A stretch of 64,000 bases of DNA from Endomychus coccineus (lineage: Eukaryota > Arthropoda > Insecta > Coleoptera > Endomychidae): contig OY294067.1 in assembly GCA_958510875.1 (NCBI GenBank), positions 234,402,361-234,466,360 of the forward strand. The letters run 5' to 3'. The first letter of the stretch is position 1; every line of letters starts with the position of its first letter. Positions 43,915 to 55,690 of the stretch are shown here, piece by piece. Position numbers and translations under genes: made by a program. The notes below the pieces were generated by a model. That model was given only the letters and a program-made list of their open reading frames with translations, was not told the origin of the DNA and made no database searches.

Positions 43915-44400
43915 GAGTGAAAGGGAATCACGACACATCAGTATACACTGTGTCTACCCGGAAATAAGGATGTGTCGTAGATAGTCCTCCGCCAAGGTCT
44001 ACACGTTGTGACTACCCGGAAGTAGGCTCTGAAGGAGAAGAAGAGTGAAAGTGAATCACGACGCACGAATATACACTGTGCCTACCCGGAAATAAGGATG
44101 CGTCGTAGATAGTCCTTCGCCAGGGTCTACACGCCGTGACTACCCGGAAGTAGGCTCTAAAGGAGGAAAAGAGTGAAAGTGAATCACGACGCACTAATAT
44201 ACACTATGTCTACCCGGAAATAAGGGTGCGTCGTAGATAGTCCACCGACAGGGTCTACACGCTGTGACTACCCGGAAGTAGGATGTTTTGTTGAGTGTTG
44301 TAATTTCCACTGTACACACTGCGTCTACCCGGAAGTACAGTGGTATTACTGACGAGGTGATTTTAATTCTAACAAGCTGTGACTACCCGGAACTAAGAAT
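43915..44400 (+). repeat. Tandem 128-bp repeat with eight CTACCCGGAA boxes
   Basis: CTACCCGG starts at about 43954, 44012, 44082, 44140, 44210, 44268, 44324 and 44382, giving spacings of 58, 70, 58, 70, 58, 56 and 58. Three full 128-bp units are followed by a diverged fourth. CCGGAAGT is the ETS-family binding core, so the array may be a clustered ETS-site element. A second TATA-like TATATAAG follows at 44429. Confidence 0.8.
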
Positions 44401-45339
44401 TATAATTGTCAAATTTATCTGAGGGTAGTATATAAGTGCCTGGCACTGTCGTACAATTACCCGTGAGACCGTCCCCGAGAAATTACGCGTACTAACCTGA
44501 AAGAAGGGCAGGATAAATGAATCTCAGTATTCACCATTATTAAAAAAGCCCTAAAAAATCACTGATATTACGCGGGCGTAGTGAGGGTATTGCGGAGGTT
44601 ACATTACAACTCAAGACCTGCTTCCACTTGCTCTGCTCGAGTATCCCATGTACGATGATTAATTTTGCTAATAATTAGTGCATGAGTAGCCGTTTTAAGA
44701 ATACTCACATGACTATTTGTTGACTAGGCTATAATAAGGAAAATAGCCTGTTTGGACCGCTTTCTTAACAATTATTATTTCTGAGCTTCCTTGTGCTTCC
44801 CCCGGGTCGGGATAAATTATTATCATACAGAAAGAGTTAAATATTTATTTATTTATGTTCAAGCTATAAATAAACTTATTGGAAAGTTCTGTGTTTATCT
44901 AAATGACTTTCTGCAACAGCATTCAAGTAGCCAAGAAGTAACCAAGTATTAATTGCAATTAAAGCCTGCAATTCTAATACTATTCAGTCTGCCCTATTGA
45001 CCCCTGGTTACTTACTTCACTGAGACTACCTTGGGACAGGGCTATCCATAGATAGCACAGTGATAAGCTTTGTGGTAAGGGCCCTAGCAGAAGCCCTCAA
45101 CGAGGAGTAAACCTTGACAAAAATCAGACGCCCGAGAAACCAAGATAAAAGTCAATCGGATTCAGATCTGGTAGACTTGAAGGAATATTGAAGCCGTAGT
45201 AAGTAAAAATTGCCAAAAAAAGTAACAAAGTACGTCACAAAGCAGACATCACATATGAATTCGTCATCGTCATCATTTTCGACATACACATGCATCGTGA
45301 GCCCATTTTCCGCACTGACAGCACATTTTCCATCCTTTT
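44401..45339. other. Non-coding, no gene seen
   Basis: Possibly part of the same unit as the tandem boxes. No coding sequence or LTR ends with matching duplication could be confirmed. Confidence 0.35.
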
Positions 45340-45575
45340 CCGCAGTGGTCCTTTTCGGTACAATTTCGATTATTCGTGGTTCTGTTCGTTTCGACGACGT
45401 GGGCATTTTTCGATTGAAATCGGTGCGATATGGACGCTTTGTGCTATAATTAGTTTAAAAAAAAACTTTGTGACATAATAAGACTTCTGATGTTGGTCGT
45501 GAGACCGAAACGTACGTAAAGTTGAAAATATATAACAAAGTGTTAATGTGACCTATTTCCAAAGAATTTGTATAT
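45340..45575 (+). mobile_element. Penelope-like terminal repeat, truncated copy
   Basis: CGATTATTCGTGGTTCTGTTCG, the CGACGTGGGC block, GACCGAAACGTACGTAAAG and TGTGACCTATTTCC match the 3' regions at 28545-28740 and 56318-56513. There is no coding region. It is more diverged than the other two. Confidence 0.8.
45482..45523 (+). ncRNA. Diverged hammerhead ribozyme in the Penelope repeat
   Basis: Stem II GGUC-GUGA-GACC, GAAA and the ACGUACGU palindrome are intact. Stem I is GACUU with AAGUU (four Watson-Crick pairs plus one G-U). Compared with the copy at 56435 (GUCUU with AAGAC), one stem I pair has switched from U-A to A-U, a compensatory change. The core reads CUGAUGU, so the normally invariant last A is lost and activity is doubtful. 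Confidence 0.6.
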
Positions 45576-48500
45576 TTAATTAATAATCAAAATGTATTCA
45601 AATTTTGAATACACCAACATGTTATTAACCTTAGGCTAGTGTAGGAATCGCTAGTGCAGCTGTTACGCGCTATGCAGAAAAGTTTCCCAGAAGAAACAAA
45701 CCAAATAAATAAACGTTTAGAGCCGTGGTACGTCGTTGTCGATAAACTGGTAATGTGTAATTCTGGTATGCCCATTGGTTATTGTTTTTTACTTTAAACC
45801 AGCATCAGTTATTACTTCATCATTTTGAAATCAAAATATTACGAAAACGGTGCGCATTATCGAGTTTTACTATGCGTACCTTTTTGGTGTAAAATTCAAT
45901 GATGTTTAATTTCACGTAAAATTTGAGTTAGAAAATCTAACCTCAAAAAAGTTCCGATTTAAACTACTCGGTACGAACCGTGTAATTAGCGCCCTCTATA
46001 AGAGTTAGATATAGAAATAAATTTATGCGTCAGCTTCCAAAACATGTTCATACCAAATTCCATTACAACGTTGCCAGTAGTTTCGACATAAACGTCTTTA
46101 CATTTTTTTTTAGAACATCCTGTATCTTGAATACGGAGGCGGCTACGAAAATTTTTTACTAAGCAAAGCACTTATCTTTCAGTGTACTACCTATCCTAGC
46201 AATGGGGCCACCTTTTTTTAAAACACCCTGTATAATTACCGTATCTATCCTCCCACATGCGGAAAGTAATAAACCTTTCAAGAGAAGCCGGAGAGAAGAC
46301 TTAATTATTAGTCAGAAAACACCACAAAAAATTATGTTTGACTTTGTCCCGACTTCGGAGACAAGTCAAAGTTACATTTTAATGGTCACGAAGACCGAGC
46401 AAATATATTCAAAACTACTAGGTGAGCCCTTTTGCCTTGCCGTCAATTGAAAACTTTGTAATAGTTCAGTAACGATTTAGGATGAAATCCGTCTTGAAGA
46501 GAAATCGGCCGTGTTCTATGCTCAGGGAAACACAACGGAGTAATATGTTGAACATGATCCTTCTGTTGTGCTGTTTAGGCAAGATAACACGAAGCCACAT
46601 TATCTACAAGATAAAATAATTCAAATTATAGATTAACCCTGGTTCACTTGGAAGTTGAACCATTTTGAACACATGACGGTTTTGGGGAAAATAGTAGGTA
46701 GCCAAATACGATTAACAACTTTCGAACTGCTAATAAGAAGGAGAATGGTACATCCAAGAAGATGTCCTTCGCGATTGTGCAAAGCGTGTGACAGAAGTGT
46801 CAATAATCTATTAGAACTAACGAAGAACAAACATCGTAATGTTATATAGGCATTAAAACTGCCATTCAATAAGTTATAAGGATATAAATATCTTTCCTTT
46901 CATCGGTTAGTTGATTACATTACTACAGGATGGCCAACCTAAGACGCATCGGAGCCTATCTCTTTAGCCGTTAAAGTTGGAGAGAAAAAGTTGAATATCA
47001 TACTTGCTAGAAAAATTGTTCGCTACATTCTGAAAATACATGTGTTCATACAGGGTCTTCAATTATGGCGGTAGGGATCCTAACAAAAGTATTTCAAATA
47101 GAACAGCCTGTATGTTATTACACATTTAGATTCATGTTTTAATTGTAACCTAATTTGATGTAGGTTACCTTATAGATAGATATATATTTGTGTTAATACA
47201 ATAACATTTGCTTACACACGTCAGGAAGAGAATTGAATCACTACAATATACAGGGTGTCTCGCATAAGAACCGACACAGAGCAGGAACAAGTAGGGTAGC
47301 CCAAAATATGATGATTTAACGCAACTTACCTCTATACCAAGTTGCACCCCTGAGAAGTTATAAGCCCTCAAAGTGGGACTTTAAATTTTGAAAAAATTAA
47401 TATCTCAATTTTACTTCAACTTAGAAAAACCAAATTTGGTACACGTTGTACGCGTTCCAAGAGTATTAATCGAAAGTAAGTAGAGTTCAGTTGGATCATA
47501 TTGAAGGGTTGATAAGGGATGGTGCACCCTTAAAATTTGACAGAATTTTTTAACCCAATCGCAATTTCAAAAAAAAAAACTACTTTTTTTATGGGAACTT
47601 TTGTTTTAACACTTTTTTTAACCTGCTAATTTTTCAATAAACTTTGTCGTTTTCGAGGAAAACGCGAATAAATAAAAGCATATATAAACATCAATAAATG
47701 GAGACAAATACGTAATAAATTATTATAAATAGTGAGATTTAAATATTGTGCTGCATGAAATCATTGGTAGAGTAATATGCTTTAATTACTTTTTAATTAT
47801 TAATTTTAAATTATGTGAATATTCTAAGCATAACACGGAGTAAATAAAATCATTGTTAGTTTTTAACAATATTATACAGCGTGTTAATGTAAGCCTTTCA
47901 AACTTGGAAACTTTACATCAACGAAATCTCACATTTCTTAATTGGAAGATAATGTATATTATTTCACCATTAAACGAAAAAATTAATTTTAAGTGAGATA
48001 TCTTAATCAACATAAACTGATCCGTTCTAGGGTTATAAAGAATTTATTATGAAAACCTTCTTTTTAGACTCTTTTTTTTTGTGTAAACCGTCTAAAAAGG
48101 ACTGGCTAAGGTACCAAGATGCAATGAGCGGAAGAGCTTTTGACGTATCTTGAATTCAAATTTACACGTATCCAAACGTGTTTTGCACGTTATCAGTCTA
48201 CTGTATTTTGTATAAATAGTCGCATAGCAACTTTTATCTTTTTCAACGAGGAACAATCAAAAAATATATTGGCTACTCATGACATCTTTACACTATTTTT
48301 TTCTTAATTTTTTCAAAATTTTCTATAGCTATTCATAAGTTATTGAAATATTAGTAAATTGTCAAAAAATCTATTAGAATTAATTAAATTAGTTTGAATA
48401 TGATCGCAATAAAATAAGGCGATGTATATTTTTTAAATTGTATTAACTCAAAAAACAATTGATAATCAACGTAGGGCTGTATCCTCGAACTCACTCTTAG

Positions 48501-49429
48501 TTTTGAAGAAGAAACAAAAAATGCAAAAAAATTAAGATGTACTATAATAACAAAGTTTATATCAACCTCCTCTCTCAAAAATTCACGAGCCGCCACTGGT
48601 TACAACACTTCTGCTTTCTGCTATATCATTCGATTTTACTTGATGCCTCTTTTGACCAATTGGATTAAAAATACACTAATAGGTGGAAGGAGAAAAACCG
48701 TTTGCTCTAAATCCGCATTAATAGTATCGTCACTGATTGTGTTTTGACCAATCCAGTGCCGGAGGAAGCTTCAAATGTAGCAGAAGCTGAGGAAAATTCA
48801 CTAGCAACAGCCCTCAATCCCTAATGCCATATACATTATTATTATGAGATAATTAATATTTATTATGTTGATAATTGATGAAACTCAATTACATACCGAA
48901 GGTTGATTAAAAGCAGTAAAATTTGTGTTATATCTATTCCTTTCATCCATCAATAGTAGCGTTTACATTGAACATGTTACAACTTACCTCGCAACTAAAA
49001 GAATTGTTTTTCCGTTTTCTCATTCACCTTGATTACTTTTATCAATTTTTATGTTTGGTTCACATGTTGACTATTTTTGACATATGCTAGGTAACGTAAA
49101 TATCAGAATATATCAGAATTACAGATCTTTGCTGAAGGTCTTTGCGTCTGGAGATACGTCTAGGAGGTATGTCGAAAACGAATAACCTTATACATTGCAT
49201 TCGTTTTCTATGTGTGAGTGGCTCACACTCTTCTAATGTGTGATTTATGTTCACGAAATGCTCACATTTTTGCAAAACTCCTTGAACTGAATTTGACACA
49301 TAGATTCTCCAATCATGATGATATTAAAAATGGTGAGGATCATCAACCCCTGTCACCACCTCATTGGTAAAAGTGTACAACTACAGGTTAGATAATTTTG
49401 TGGTGCAAGTGTTGTAGTTATATATATAG
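45576..49429. other. Non-coding with several decayed transposon ends
   Basis: TACAGGGTG-type or ACACCCTGTA-type termini appear near 46110, 46230, 47060 and 47250, typical of insect mariner-like or piggyBac-like remnants. 48555-48598 is a solo copy of the right end of the ZMYM1-like hAT. No domain was recognised in the short frames at 46202-46450 or 46633-46869. Confidence 0.45.
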
Positions 49430-49536
49430 CATGTTCCTTAATGATATGCGAATATTTTAAGCGGTGATTTCTGAGTCAATTTTAAGTAAAAAAGTTCCTG
49501 TAAACCTGTCCTAACACGCCCGATGTTTTCGATATA

Positions 49537-51374
49537 CAGGGTGGCAAGGCTTTATTTTTTTTTAGGTTTTTTCAAAAATCCATAAAATGTTTTGAGATAT
49601 CGAGCTGAGGTTTGGGACAGATTAATGTGACTTAGGAACACGCTTTATCACTTAATAAGTAATAAACTTAATAAAACTAGTACGCCACTGACCTTCGATG
49701 TAGACATTTTTTTTTGATAGCCTGGTCAATTCTATATGAAAAAGCTCTCTTGAGGTTTATCGCCAGATGCGCCGTTTTTGAGTAAAAAAATAGAAACCAT
49801 TGTATATTAATGGAATTATTGATGAATACAATTTTGCAATAAATCTAGTTAGCCGCTGTCACATGTGTTTGACATTCCACATTTTCAAGTAAGTCTGTGT
49901 CGGTCAAATCTGTTAGCTGTAAGTATCTTATTATTACAGGTTCGTTAACAATGGTGAATTATTCAAATGTGGAAATGGCAGAAATGCATTACGTGTATGG
50001 CCTCGCCGACGGTAATGCAGAGAAAGCCAGACGTATTTATCACCAGCGAAATCCCTATCGTACTTTGCCAGATATTCGAACCTTCTCTAATATTCATCGT
50101 CGTCTTGTAGAAACTGGAAACTTCCACAAAGGTACATCTGAAGGTAGACCTCGAAGTGTAACACCAGAAATTGAAGAAGCGGTGCTTCATGAAGTTGATG
50201 AAATTCCTGAAACCTGCACGAGGAAGATCGCTAGAATCTTGCCACCAAATTGTTTGGAGAATTTTAGTGAATTTGTTGTTATATCCGTACTATATTTTAA
50301 GAGTACATGCATTACTTCTCAGAGATTTTCCAAATTGTGTGAACTTTTGTCAGTGGAATCTTCATAATGTTGCTCAAAATCCACAATTTGGATCACACAT
50401 TCTGTCTACGGATGAAGCTAATTTTTCAAGAAATCCAATTAATTTCCACAACAATTATTTTTGAGAGGATGAAAATCCTCACGCCACAACCAAAACCCAC
50501 TTCCAGCACCAATTTTCGTGGACCGTATGACCAGAAATCATTGGTGACTACTTTATTCACACATTATTTCTATCGGGACGACTTGACGGACAACCTTACT
50601 GCAATTTCCTTCAAGAACAATTGCCTTTGCTGCTTGAGGATGTTCCGTTAGCAACAAGAAACTAAATGTGGTACATGCACGATGGTGCACCAATACATTT
50701 CAGTGTAACGGTTCGCAATTACTTACGAACTGTTTATCCAAATCGTTGGATTGGCCGCTGTGAGGCGCAAGAATGGCCACCTAGGTCCCCCGATATCAAT
50801 AGTTTAGACTTTTTTAAGGGACCCCCTTAATACGCTAGTATACACATCAACACTGTAGAAGAATTAGAAGAAAAAGATAGTTGCAGCATGTGATACAATA
50901 AAAACACTCCTGGAATATTTCAACGAGTGTTCAATGCCATGAGGAGACATTATGCGTGCATATTAACCGGAGGCCGGCATTTTCAGCAACTTTTGTAATA
51001 ATGTTTCTGTTGTAATGTTATGTTAATGTTGTACGTTATTAGATTTTTCTTACATTATCCCAGGCCAATTAGATTTTTGGTCATTACAACGGTTTCTTTG
51101 TTTTACTCAAAAACGGCGCACCTGGCGAAAATATCTCAAGAGAGCTTTTTCATACAGAATTGACCAGACTAAAAAATATCTAGATCGAAAAAGATGAGGG
51201 GCGGACCACTTTTTTGTTAAAATTGCTACGACACTGATCAAATTTTCAAAAACATATTAAGTGAAAAGTCGTGTTCCTAAGTCACATTAATTAGTCTCAA
51301 AACTCAGCTCAATATCTCAAACCATTTTATAGATTTTTGAAAAAACCTAAAAAAAATAAAATTTCTTCACCCTG
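49537..51374 (+). mobile_element. Mariner-like element 1 (decayed), TA target duplication
   Basis: The ends CAGGGTGGCAAGG and (complement) CAGGGTGAAGAAA are flanked by TA (49535-49536 and 51375-51376). Inverted repeats extend about 280 bp, including GGAACACG with GTGACTTA and GAGAGCTTTTTCATA. The transposase inside is broken. Confidence 0.85.
49951..51000 (+). pseudogene. Mariner-like transposase of element 1, frameshifted
   Basis: ATG 49951 opens MVNYSNVEMAEMHYVYG, then KARRIYHQRNPYRTLPD, FSNIHRRLVETGNF and GRPRSVTPEIEEAVLHEV, the helix-turn-helix region common in this insect mariner group. After a shift, LRDFPNCVNFCQWNL and ILSTDEANFSRNP hold the first Asp. Later MWYMHDGAPIHFSVTVRNYL, NRWIGRCEAQEWPPRSPDI and NSLDFF hold the second and third. 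Multiple stops and shifts make it inactive. Confidence 0.85.
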
Positions 51375-51399
51375 TATATCCAAAATGAGCGTTTTAGAA

Positions 51400-52592
51400 A
51401 AGGTGTATTAGTCGAGGGAATAAAGCATTCCACATTCCAAACCCGTCGCAGTTGGATGGATTGAGATGCGGTTTTCTGCATTCGATTCAGAAAGTAATTT
51501 AGAAAATTTGTCCGGTATTTTTTTTTTGCGGAAAAAATGTACACAAATATGCCATCAAGAAAATTCCCTGCTGTCCCCTTGGACCTACCCCAGGGTATCC
51601 GGGCGTCCTGACCCTAGATATCGATGAAATTAATTAAAAATTATTTTTAATGTTTACTAACTGTTCAAGAGGTGATATAAAACTTGCTAGTGATGATTAC
51701 GACGTGAAAAAACTCTTATTCAATACCTGGTGGTACCCTGAGACTGGGTAACCCATCTTCTAGGAATTGGTTAATTTTTCTTCGTAAAATGTAACAAATT
51801 CTGGCTTTCGGGGGTTTTCAAAGTCGCCGATCACGACTAGTGACACTCACAACGTTCTGCAAATTACCTGCAGGTATTTTCGGGTAACTGGAGCCCTGTG
51901 TATCTACGTCATCTTCTAGGAATTTGTTAATTTTTCTTCATAAAAGGTAACAAATTTTGGCTCTCGGGGGTTTTCGAAGAAGCCGATCACGATTATGCCT
52001 AGAAGATGACTTAGATACACAGAGACCCGGAAACAACCCCAGGTAATTTGCAGAGCATTGTGAGTGTCATAGTCATGATCGGCGACTTTGGAAACCCCCG
52101 AGAGCCAGAATTTGTTACATTTTATGAAGAAAAATTAACGAATTCCTAGAAGATGTCGTGGTTGCCCGGTCTCAGGGTACCACCAGGTATTGCAGAAGAG
52201 TTTTTTCACGTTGTAATCATCACTAGCAACCTTTATATCACCTCTTGAAAAGTTAACAAACATTAAAAATAATTTTTTAGTTAATTTCATAGATATCTAG
52301 GGCGTCAGGACGCCCGGGTACCCCGGGGGAGGTTCAAGGGGACCTCAGGGAATTTTCTTGATAGCATATTCGTTTTCAGCGACTCCATAAACCCCCGAGA
52401 AACCAATTCGAGTCCGTTTTTTTATTCACCTCTAAAAATGCACTCAGTTAAATGGATTTTTTGGCTGTAGAAATGCAATAAATTTTTTTCGCAAAAAAAA
52501 TACCGGACAAATTTTCTAAATCACTTTCTGAATCGAATGCAGAAACCCGCATCTCAATCCATCTAACTGCGCCAAGTTTGGAAGGTTTGGCC
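51400..52592. repeat. Central palindrome of the fold-back element
   Basis: Outer segments (GATTGAGATGCGG and GCATTCGATTCAGAAAGT near 51455-51495) return inverted near 52515-52565. Inner segments (GGGGTTTTC near 51810, CATCTTCTAGGAATT near 51750 and 51910) return inverted between 51990 and 52160. The fold centre is near 51985. It is GC-richer than its surroundings and has no open frame of note. Confidence 0.8.
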
Positions 52593-52594
52593 TA

Positions 52595-54685
52595 CAGAGT
52601 GGTACAACGAAAAGTATGCACCTAGCTTTTCTCCTTTGTTTAGAATTGAAAGCAAAAATGCTCGGACACGTGGAGTTTGCTTTTGAGGGGGACACATTTT
52701 AGACATATTTTTCAACCTGTGCCTTTAACGCCCTAGCGAGGGGGCGTCACAACCCTAAAATTTTCAATGGAAAGTGGGGTCGAGTGATATATCATTTGAA
52801 CGGGCACAAAATTATCTTTCTAATGATACCCTATTTATTGAAATTTATTCGAACAGTTAATGCGAAAACGGCTTTAAGAACATTTACCCGATAATTTAGA
52901 TATTAATGAAACATACAAATAAGTTTTGGTTATTAGGAATCAGAAGAACTACAATCATTTCTAAATTACTTCATTTTACCGAGAGCAACATTTCAATGTA
53001 ATTTTTTGTTCATCACAAAAAAAAACCATTTATCGTTTGCGTTTTTTTGTCGAAAAAAACTGCAAATAAGTGTAGGAAAAGAATTTAGGCAAACTGTTAT
53101 TTTAGTCCCATCATTGATTCAGTTTGGTCGCTTTTGAAGTTATTTTAATTTCACTGTACAAAATGGTTTATTCCATTCCAGAACGAGTTGAAATTGTTAA
53201 ACTTTATTTTCAAAATAATAGTTGTGCTAGACTAACTGCTCGCTTGTTTAAGGACAGTCATCCCGATAAAAATGTTAATGATTCGTATGTTGCCAAGTTA
53301 GTTAGAAAGTTTGTCGATACCGGATCTGTTTGTAATGTGAAACACCAGCCGCAGAACCCCATCAGAAATGAAGCTGTGGAAGTCGCTGTTTTGGGGCATG
53401 TTCAATTGGATCATACTCAAAGTACCCGTCAACTAGCTGAAGCCTCAGGAGTCTCCCGTTCATCCATAATACGGATTTTAAAAGCGTACAAATTTCATCC
53501 GTACAAAATTAAACTAGTACAAGAACTAAATGAGGATGATCCTGATCGAAGGCTGCAATTTTGTGAACAAATGAGCCAGCGTTTAATTGAAGATCCGCAC
53601 TTATTGTTTAACATTTGTTTTACCGATGAGTGTACATTTTATTTGAATGGAGCTGTGAATAGGCATAATTGCCGTTACTGGGATGACAGTAACCCACATT
53701 TATTCCGTGAGGTTCATACCCAATACCCTCAAAAAATAAACGTCTGGTGTGGCATATTAGGAAGTCATATCATAGGACCACTTTTCATTCCTGGAAATTT
53801 AACTGGTGAAGTCTACCTAAACATGCTTGACGATGCAATCGATCCTTTCATAACACAGATAATAGAAGACGACCAAAATCATGATGCCGATCGGCTTCAT
53901 TTCCAGCAAGATGGAGCACCTCCGCACTATGCTGCTCCTGTAAGAGAATTTTTAGATAACCGGTTCCCCGGACAGTGGATTGGAAGGAGAGGCCCAATTG
54001 AATGGCCTGCCAGGTCACCTGATTTATCGCCTTTGGACTTTTTTCTATGGGGACACTTGAAAAATAAATGTTTTGCTACGAAGCCCGAGTCCATAGAAGA
54101 TCTTCGCCAACGGATTACAGCACAATGCAGAAGCATAACACCTGATATGCTACAAAATGTTAGAAATAGATTTAAACAAAATCTGTATTATTATATGGAA
54201 GCAAGTGGGTCACATTTTCAACACTTGTTGAAGTAACGTTTTAATAAATCAATTTAACAGCTTGTTTACTTTTTTTACAAAGCACTGTTACAAGTAACAA
54301 ACATTGAAACGTAAGTACTACTAATTGTAAATGTTTTGATTCTTAATAACCAAAACTTATTTGTATTTTTCATTAATACCAAAATTATCGGGTTAATGTT
54401 CTTAAAGCCGTTTTCGCATTAACTGTTTTGAGTAAATTTCAGCAAATAAAGTATCATTATGAAGATAATTTTGTGCCCGTTCAAATGATATATCACTCGA
54501 CCCCACTTTCCATTTAAAATTTTAGGGTTGTGACGCCCCCTCGCTAGGGCGTTAAAGGCACAGGTTGAAAAATATGTCTAAAATGTGTCCCCCTCAAAAG
54601 CAAACTCCACGTGTCCGAGCATTTTTGCTTTCAATTCTAAACAAAGGAGAAAAGCTAGGTGCATACTTTTCGTTGGACCACTCTG
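52595..54685 (+). mobile_element. Mariner-like element 2, complete, with long inverted repeats
   Basis: The ends CAGAGTGGT and (complement) CAGAGTGGTCC are flanked by TA (52593-52594 and 54686-54687). The inverted repeats run about 375 bp each, with near identity through CACGTGGAGTTTGCTTTTGA, GCGAGGGGGCGTCACAACCC and CGAGTGATATATCATTTGAA. The transposase gene between them is intact. This is the best candidate for a recently mobile DNA transposon in the window. Confidence 0.93.
53163..54236 (+). CDS. Mariner-like transposase, intact (357 aa)
   Basis: I chose ATG 53163 because MVYSIPERVEIVKLYFQNN is the family-like start; the 13 codons upstream have no ATG. Residues 1-110 form paired helix-turn-helix regions (VSRSSIIRILKAYK near 98). 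The catalytic triad is Asp155 (FTDECTF), Asp250 (QQDGAPPH) and Asp287 (RSPDLSPLDFF), with 94 and 36 residues between them. WIGRRGPIEWPARSPDL and FFLWGHLKNK complete the domain. No stop or shift interrupts it. The enzyme would bind the long terminal repeats and move the element into TA sites. The D-D spacing differs from classic mariner (34) and Tc1 (34, ending in E). Confidence 0.95.
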   Translation: MVYSIPERVEIVKLYFQNNSCARLTARLFKDSHPDKNVNDSYVAKLVRKFVDTGSVCNVKHQPQNPIRNEAVEVAVLGHVQLDHTQSTRQLAEASGVSRSSIIRILKAYKFHPYKIKLVQELNEDDPDRRLQFCEQMSQRLIEDPHLLFNICFTDECTFYLNGAVNRHNCRYWDDSNPHLFREVHTQYPQKINVWCGILGSHIIGPLFIPGNLTGEVYLNMLDDAIDPFITQIIEDDQNHDADRLHFQQDGAPPHYAAPVREFLDNRFPGQWIGRRGPIEWPARSPDLSPLDFFLWGHLKNKCFATKPESIEDLRQRITAQCRSITPDMLQNVRNRFKQNLYYYMEASGSHFQHLLK

Positions 54686-54805
54686 TATTTTAGTGCTTTA
54701 TTTCCTCGACTATATAGGAACTTTGTTACTTAAAATTGACCCAGGAATCACTCCTTAAAATATTCGCATATCATTAAGGAACAACCTGTATAGTCTTGAG
54801 AATAA

Positions 54806-55305
54806 TACTTCTTTTCGGTTAGAACTAAAAACGTGAAGTTATTTTTCAAATGGTGCTAGTCCAAACCAATATCAAATATCAATCGATTATGATTGACCAA
54901 TAATTGTATAAGCTGTGCAACTGAGTTAACCACAGTAATTTTAAGTTTGACACGCTAACCTGGGATAAAGGACATTTATAACTATGAACGTTGACTAAAT
55001 AACTTCAATCAATGACATGAATCAGCACTAACATGTACAATTTCTCCATAGGTACTTAGAACATGTTTGTTTCCTTGCTACAGTTTAATAATTGCATGGT
55101 TGATGTAGTAAAAATTTTTTTGGAAAAAGTTTATGTCGCAGTGTCATAAAATTCATTAGTACTCCAACAGACAAATTATCAGAATCTCCAATGTAATTCG
55201 TTAATAAAAACGCCGTGACTAGTCCGTTTAGCGTATGGTGATGTTATCGCTAGTCGACGCTAATTTATACATGATGCTTTTGTTTAGTACTGTGTTTTGT
55301 CCACA
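54806..55305. other. Non-coding, no gene seen
   Basis: It may be intron sequence upstream of the microexon. A T-rich tract just before 55305 serves as its acceptor. Confidence 0.5.
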
Positions 55306-55341
55306 GGGGGCCGACGAGGACGACGGCGCCTCGGTCACATC
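55306..55341 (+). CDS. Candidate 36-nt host microexon
   Basis: A pyrimidine-rich tract ends TTTTGTCCACAG immediately before 55306, and GTAAGTATT, a near-ideal donor, starts at 55342. The 36 nt are strikingly GC-rich in an AT-rich neighbourhood. In the phase that starts at the first base they read GADEDDGASVTS; the other two phases are also open. A length divisible by three fits an alternatively included microexon. It is not part of any repeat I could see. I do not recognise the gene. Confidence 0.6.
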
Positions 55342-55690
55342 GGTAAGTATTCCCTAACTCATGTTGTTAGTTTTAGTTTAAATTGAATCGAAATTCGTTA
55401 TACATTTCAAACACAATCTTCTTTGTTGTAACATTAAAATAGATGACTATCTCGATTTTTAATTAGTGAATTATTTTATGTCCTAACAATTCCGTTTACG
55501 ATTGGTATCTCTCTCAAGATGTATATATAGTTAATTAATATTAAAATGTCCACTCATAATTAATGTTTAATAACCTGTTTGGACAACGTTTACATCCTTA
55601 TTACCATCTATTTATGAATAAATAAGCAGGTTATCGAAGAAATTACGATTTCAGCCAAACGCTTTAGAACAATTATAATATGATGATAAG
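55342..55690. other. Non-coding, probable intron
   Basis: Nothing recognisable besides the donor site at its start. Confidence 0.45.

Larger units (their letters stand above)
49430..54805. mobile_element. Fold-back element enlarged by two mariner-like insertions
   Basis: The outer ends GTTCCTTAATGATATGCG (left) and CGCATATCATTAAGGAAC (right, to about 54782) are inverted. The arms continue inward through TTTTAAGTAAAAAAGTTCCT and its counterpart, then through GTCGAGG...ATAAAGCA on both sides, and into the central palindrome at 51400-52590. Subtracting the mariners at 49537-51374 and 52595-54685 leaves a palindromic element of roughly 1.45 kb. It encodes no protein of its own. Confidence 0.75.

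Noticed and set aside
43078..44620. LTR of a retrotransposon (TGT...ACA ends)
   Set aside because: Several TGT and ACA candidates exist but none has matching flanking duplication, and no second LTR, primer site or gag-pol is in the window.
45152..45449. Overlapping 84- and 79-codon frames on both strands
   Set aside because: They fall partly in the Penelope repeat and have no recognisable domain.
46633..46869. Possible piggyBac C-terminal Cys-rich fragment
   Set aside because: Only a short Cys/Arg-rich stretch is present; spacing does not let me support the family.
49087..49299. 70-codon minus-strand frame
   Set aside because: No domain and no supporting signals; likely chance.
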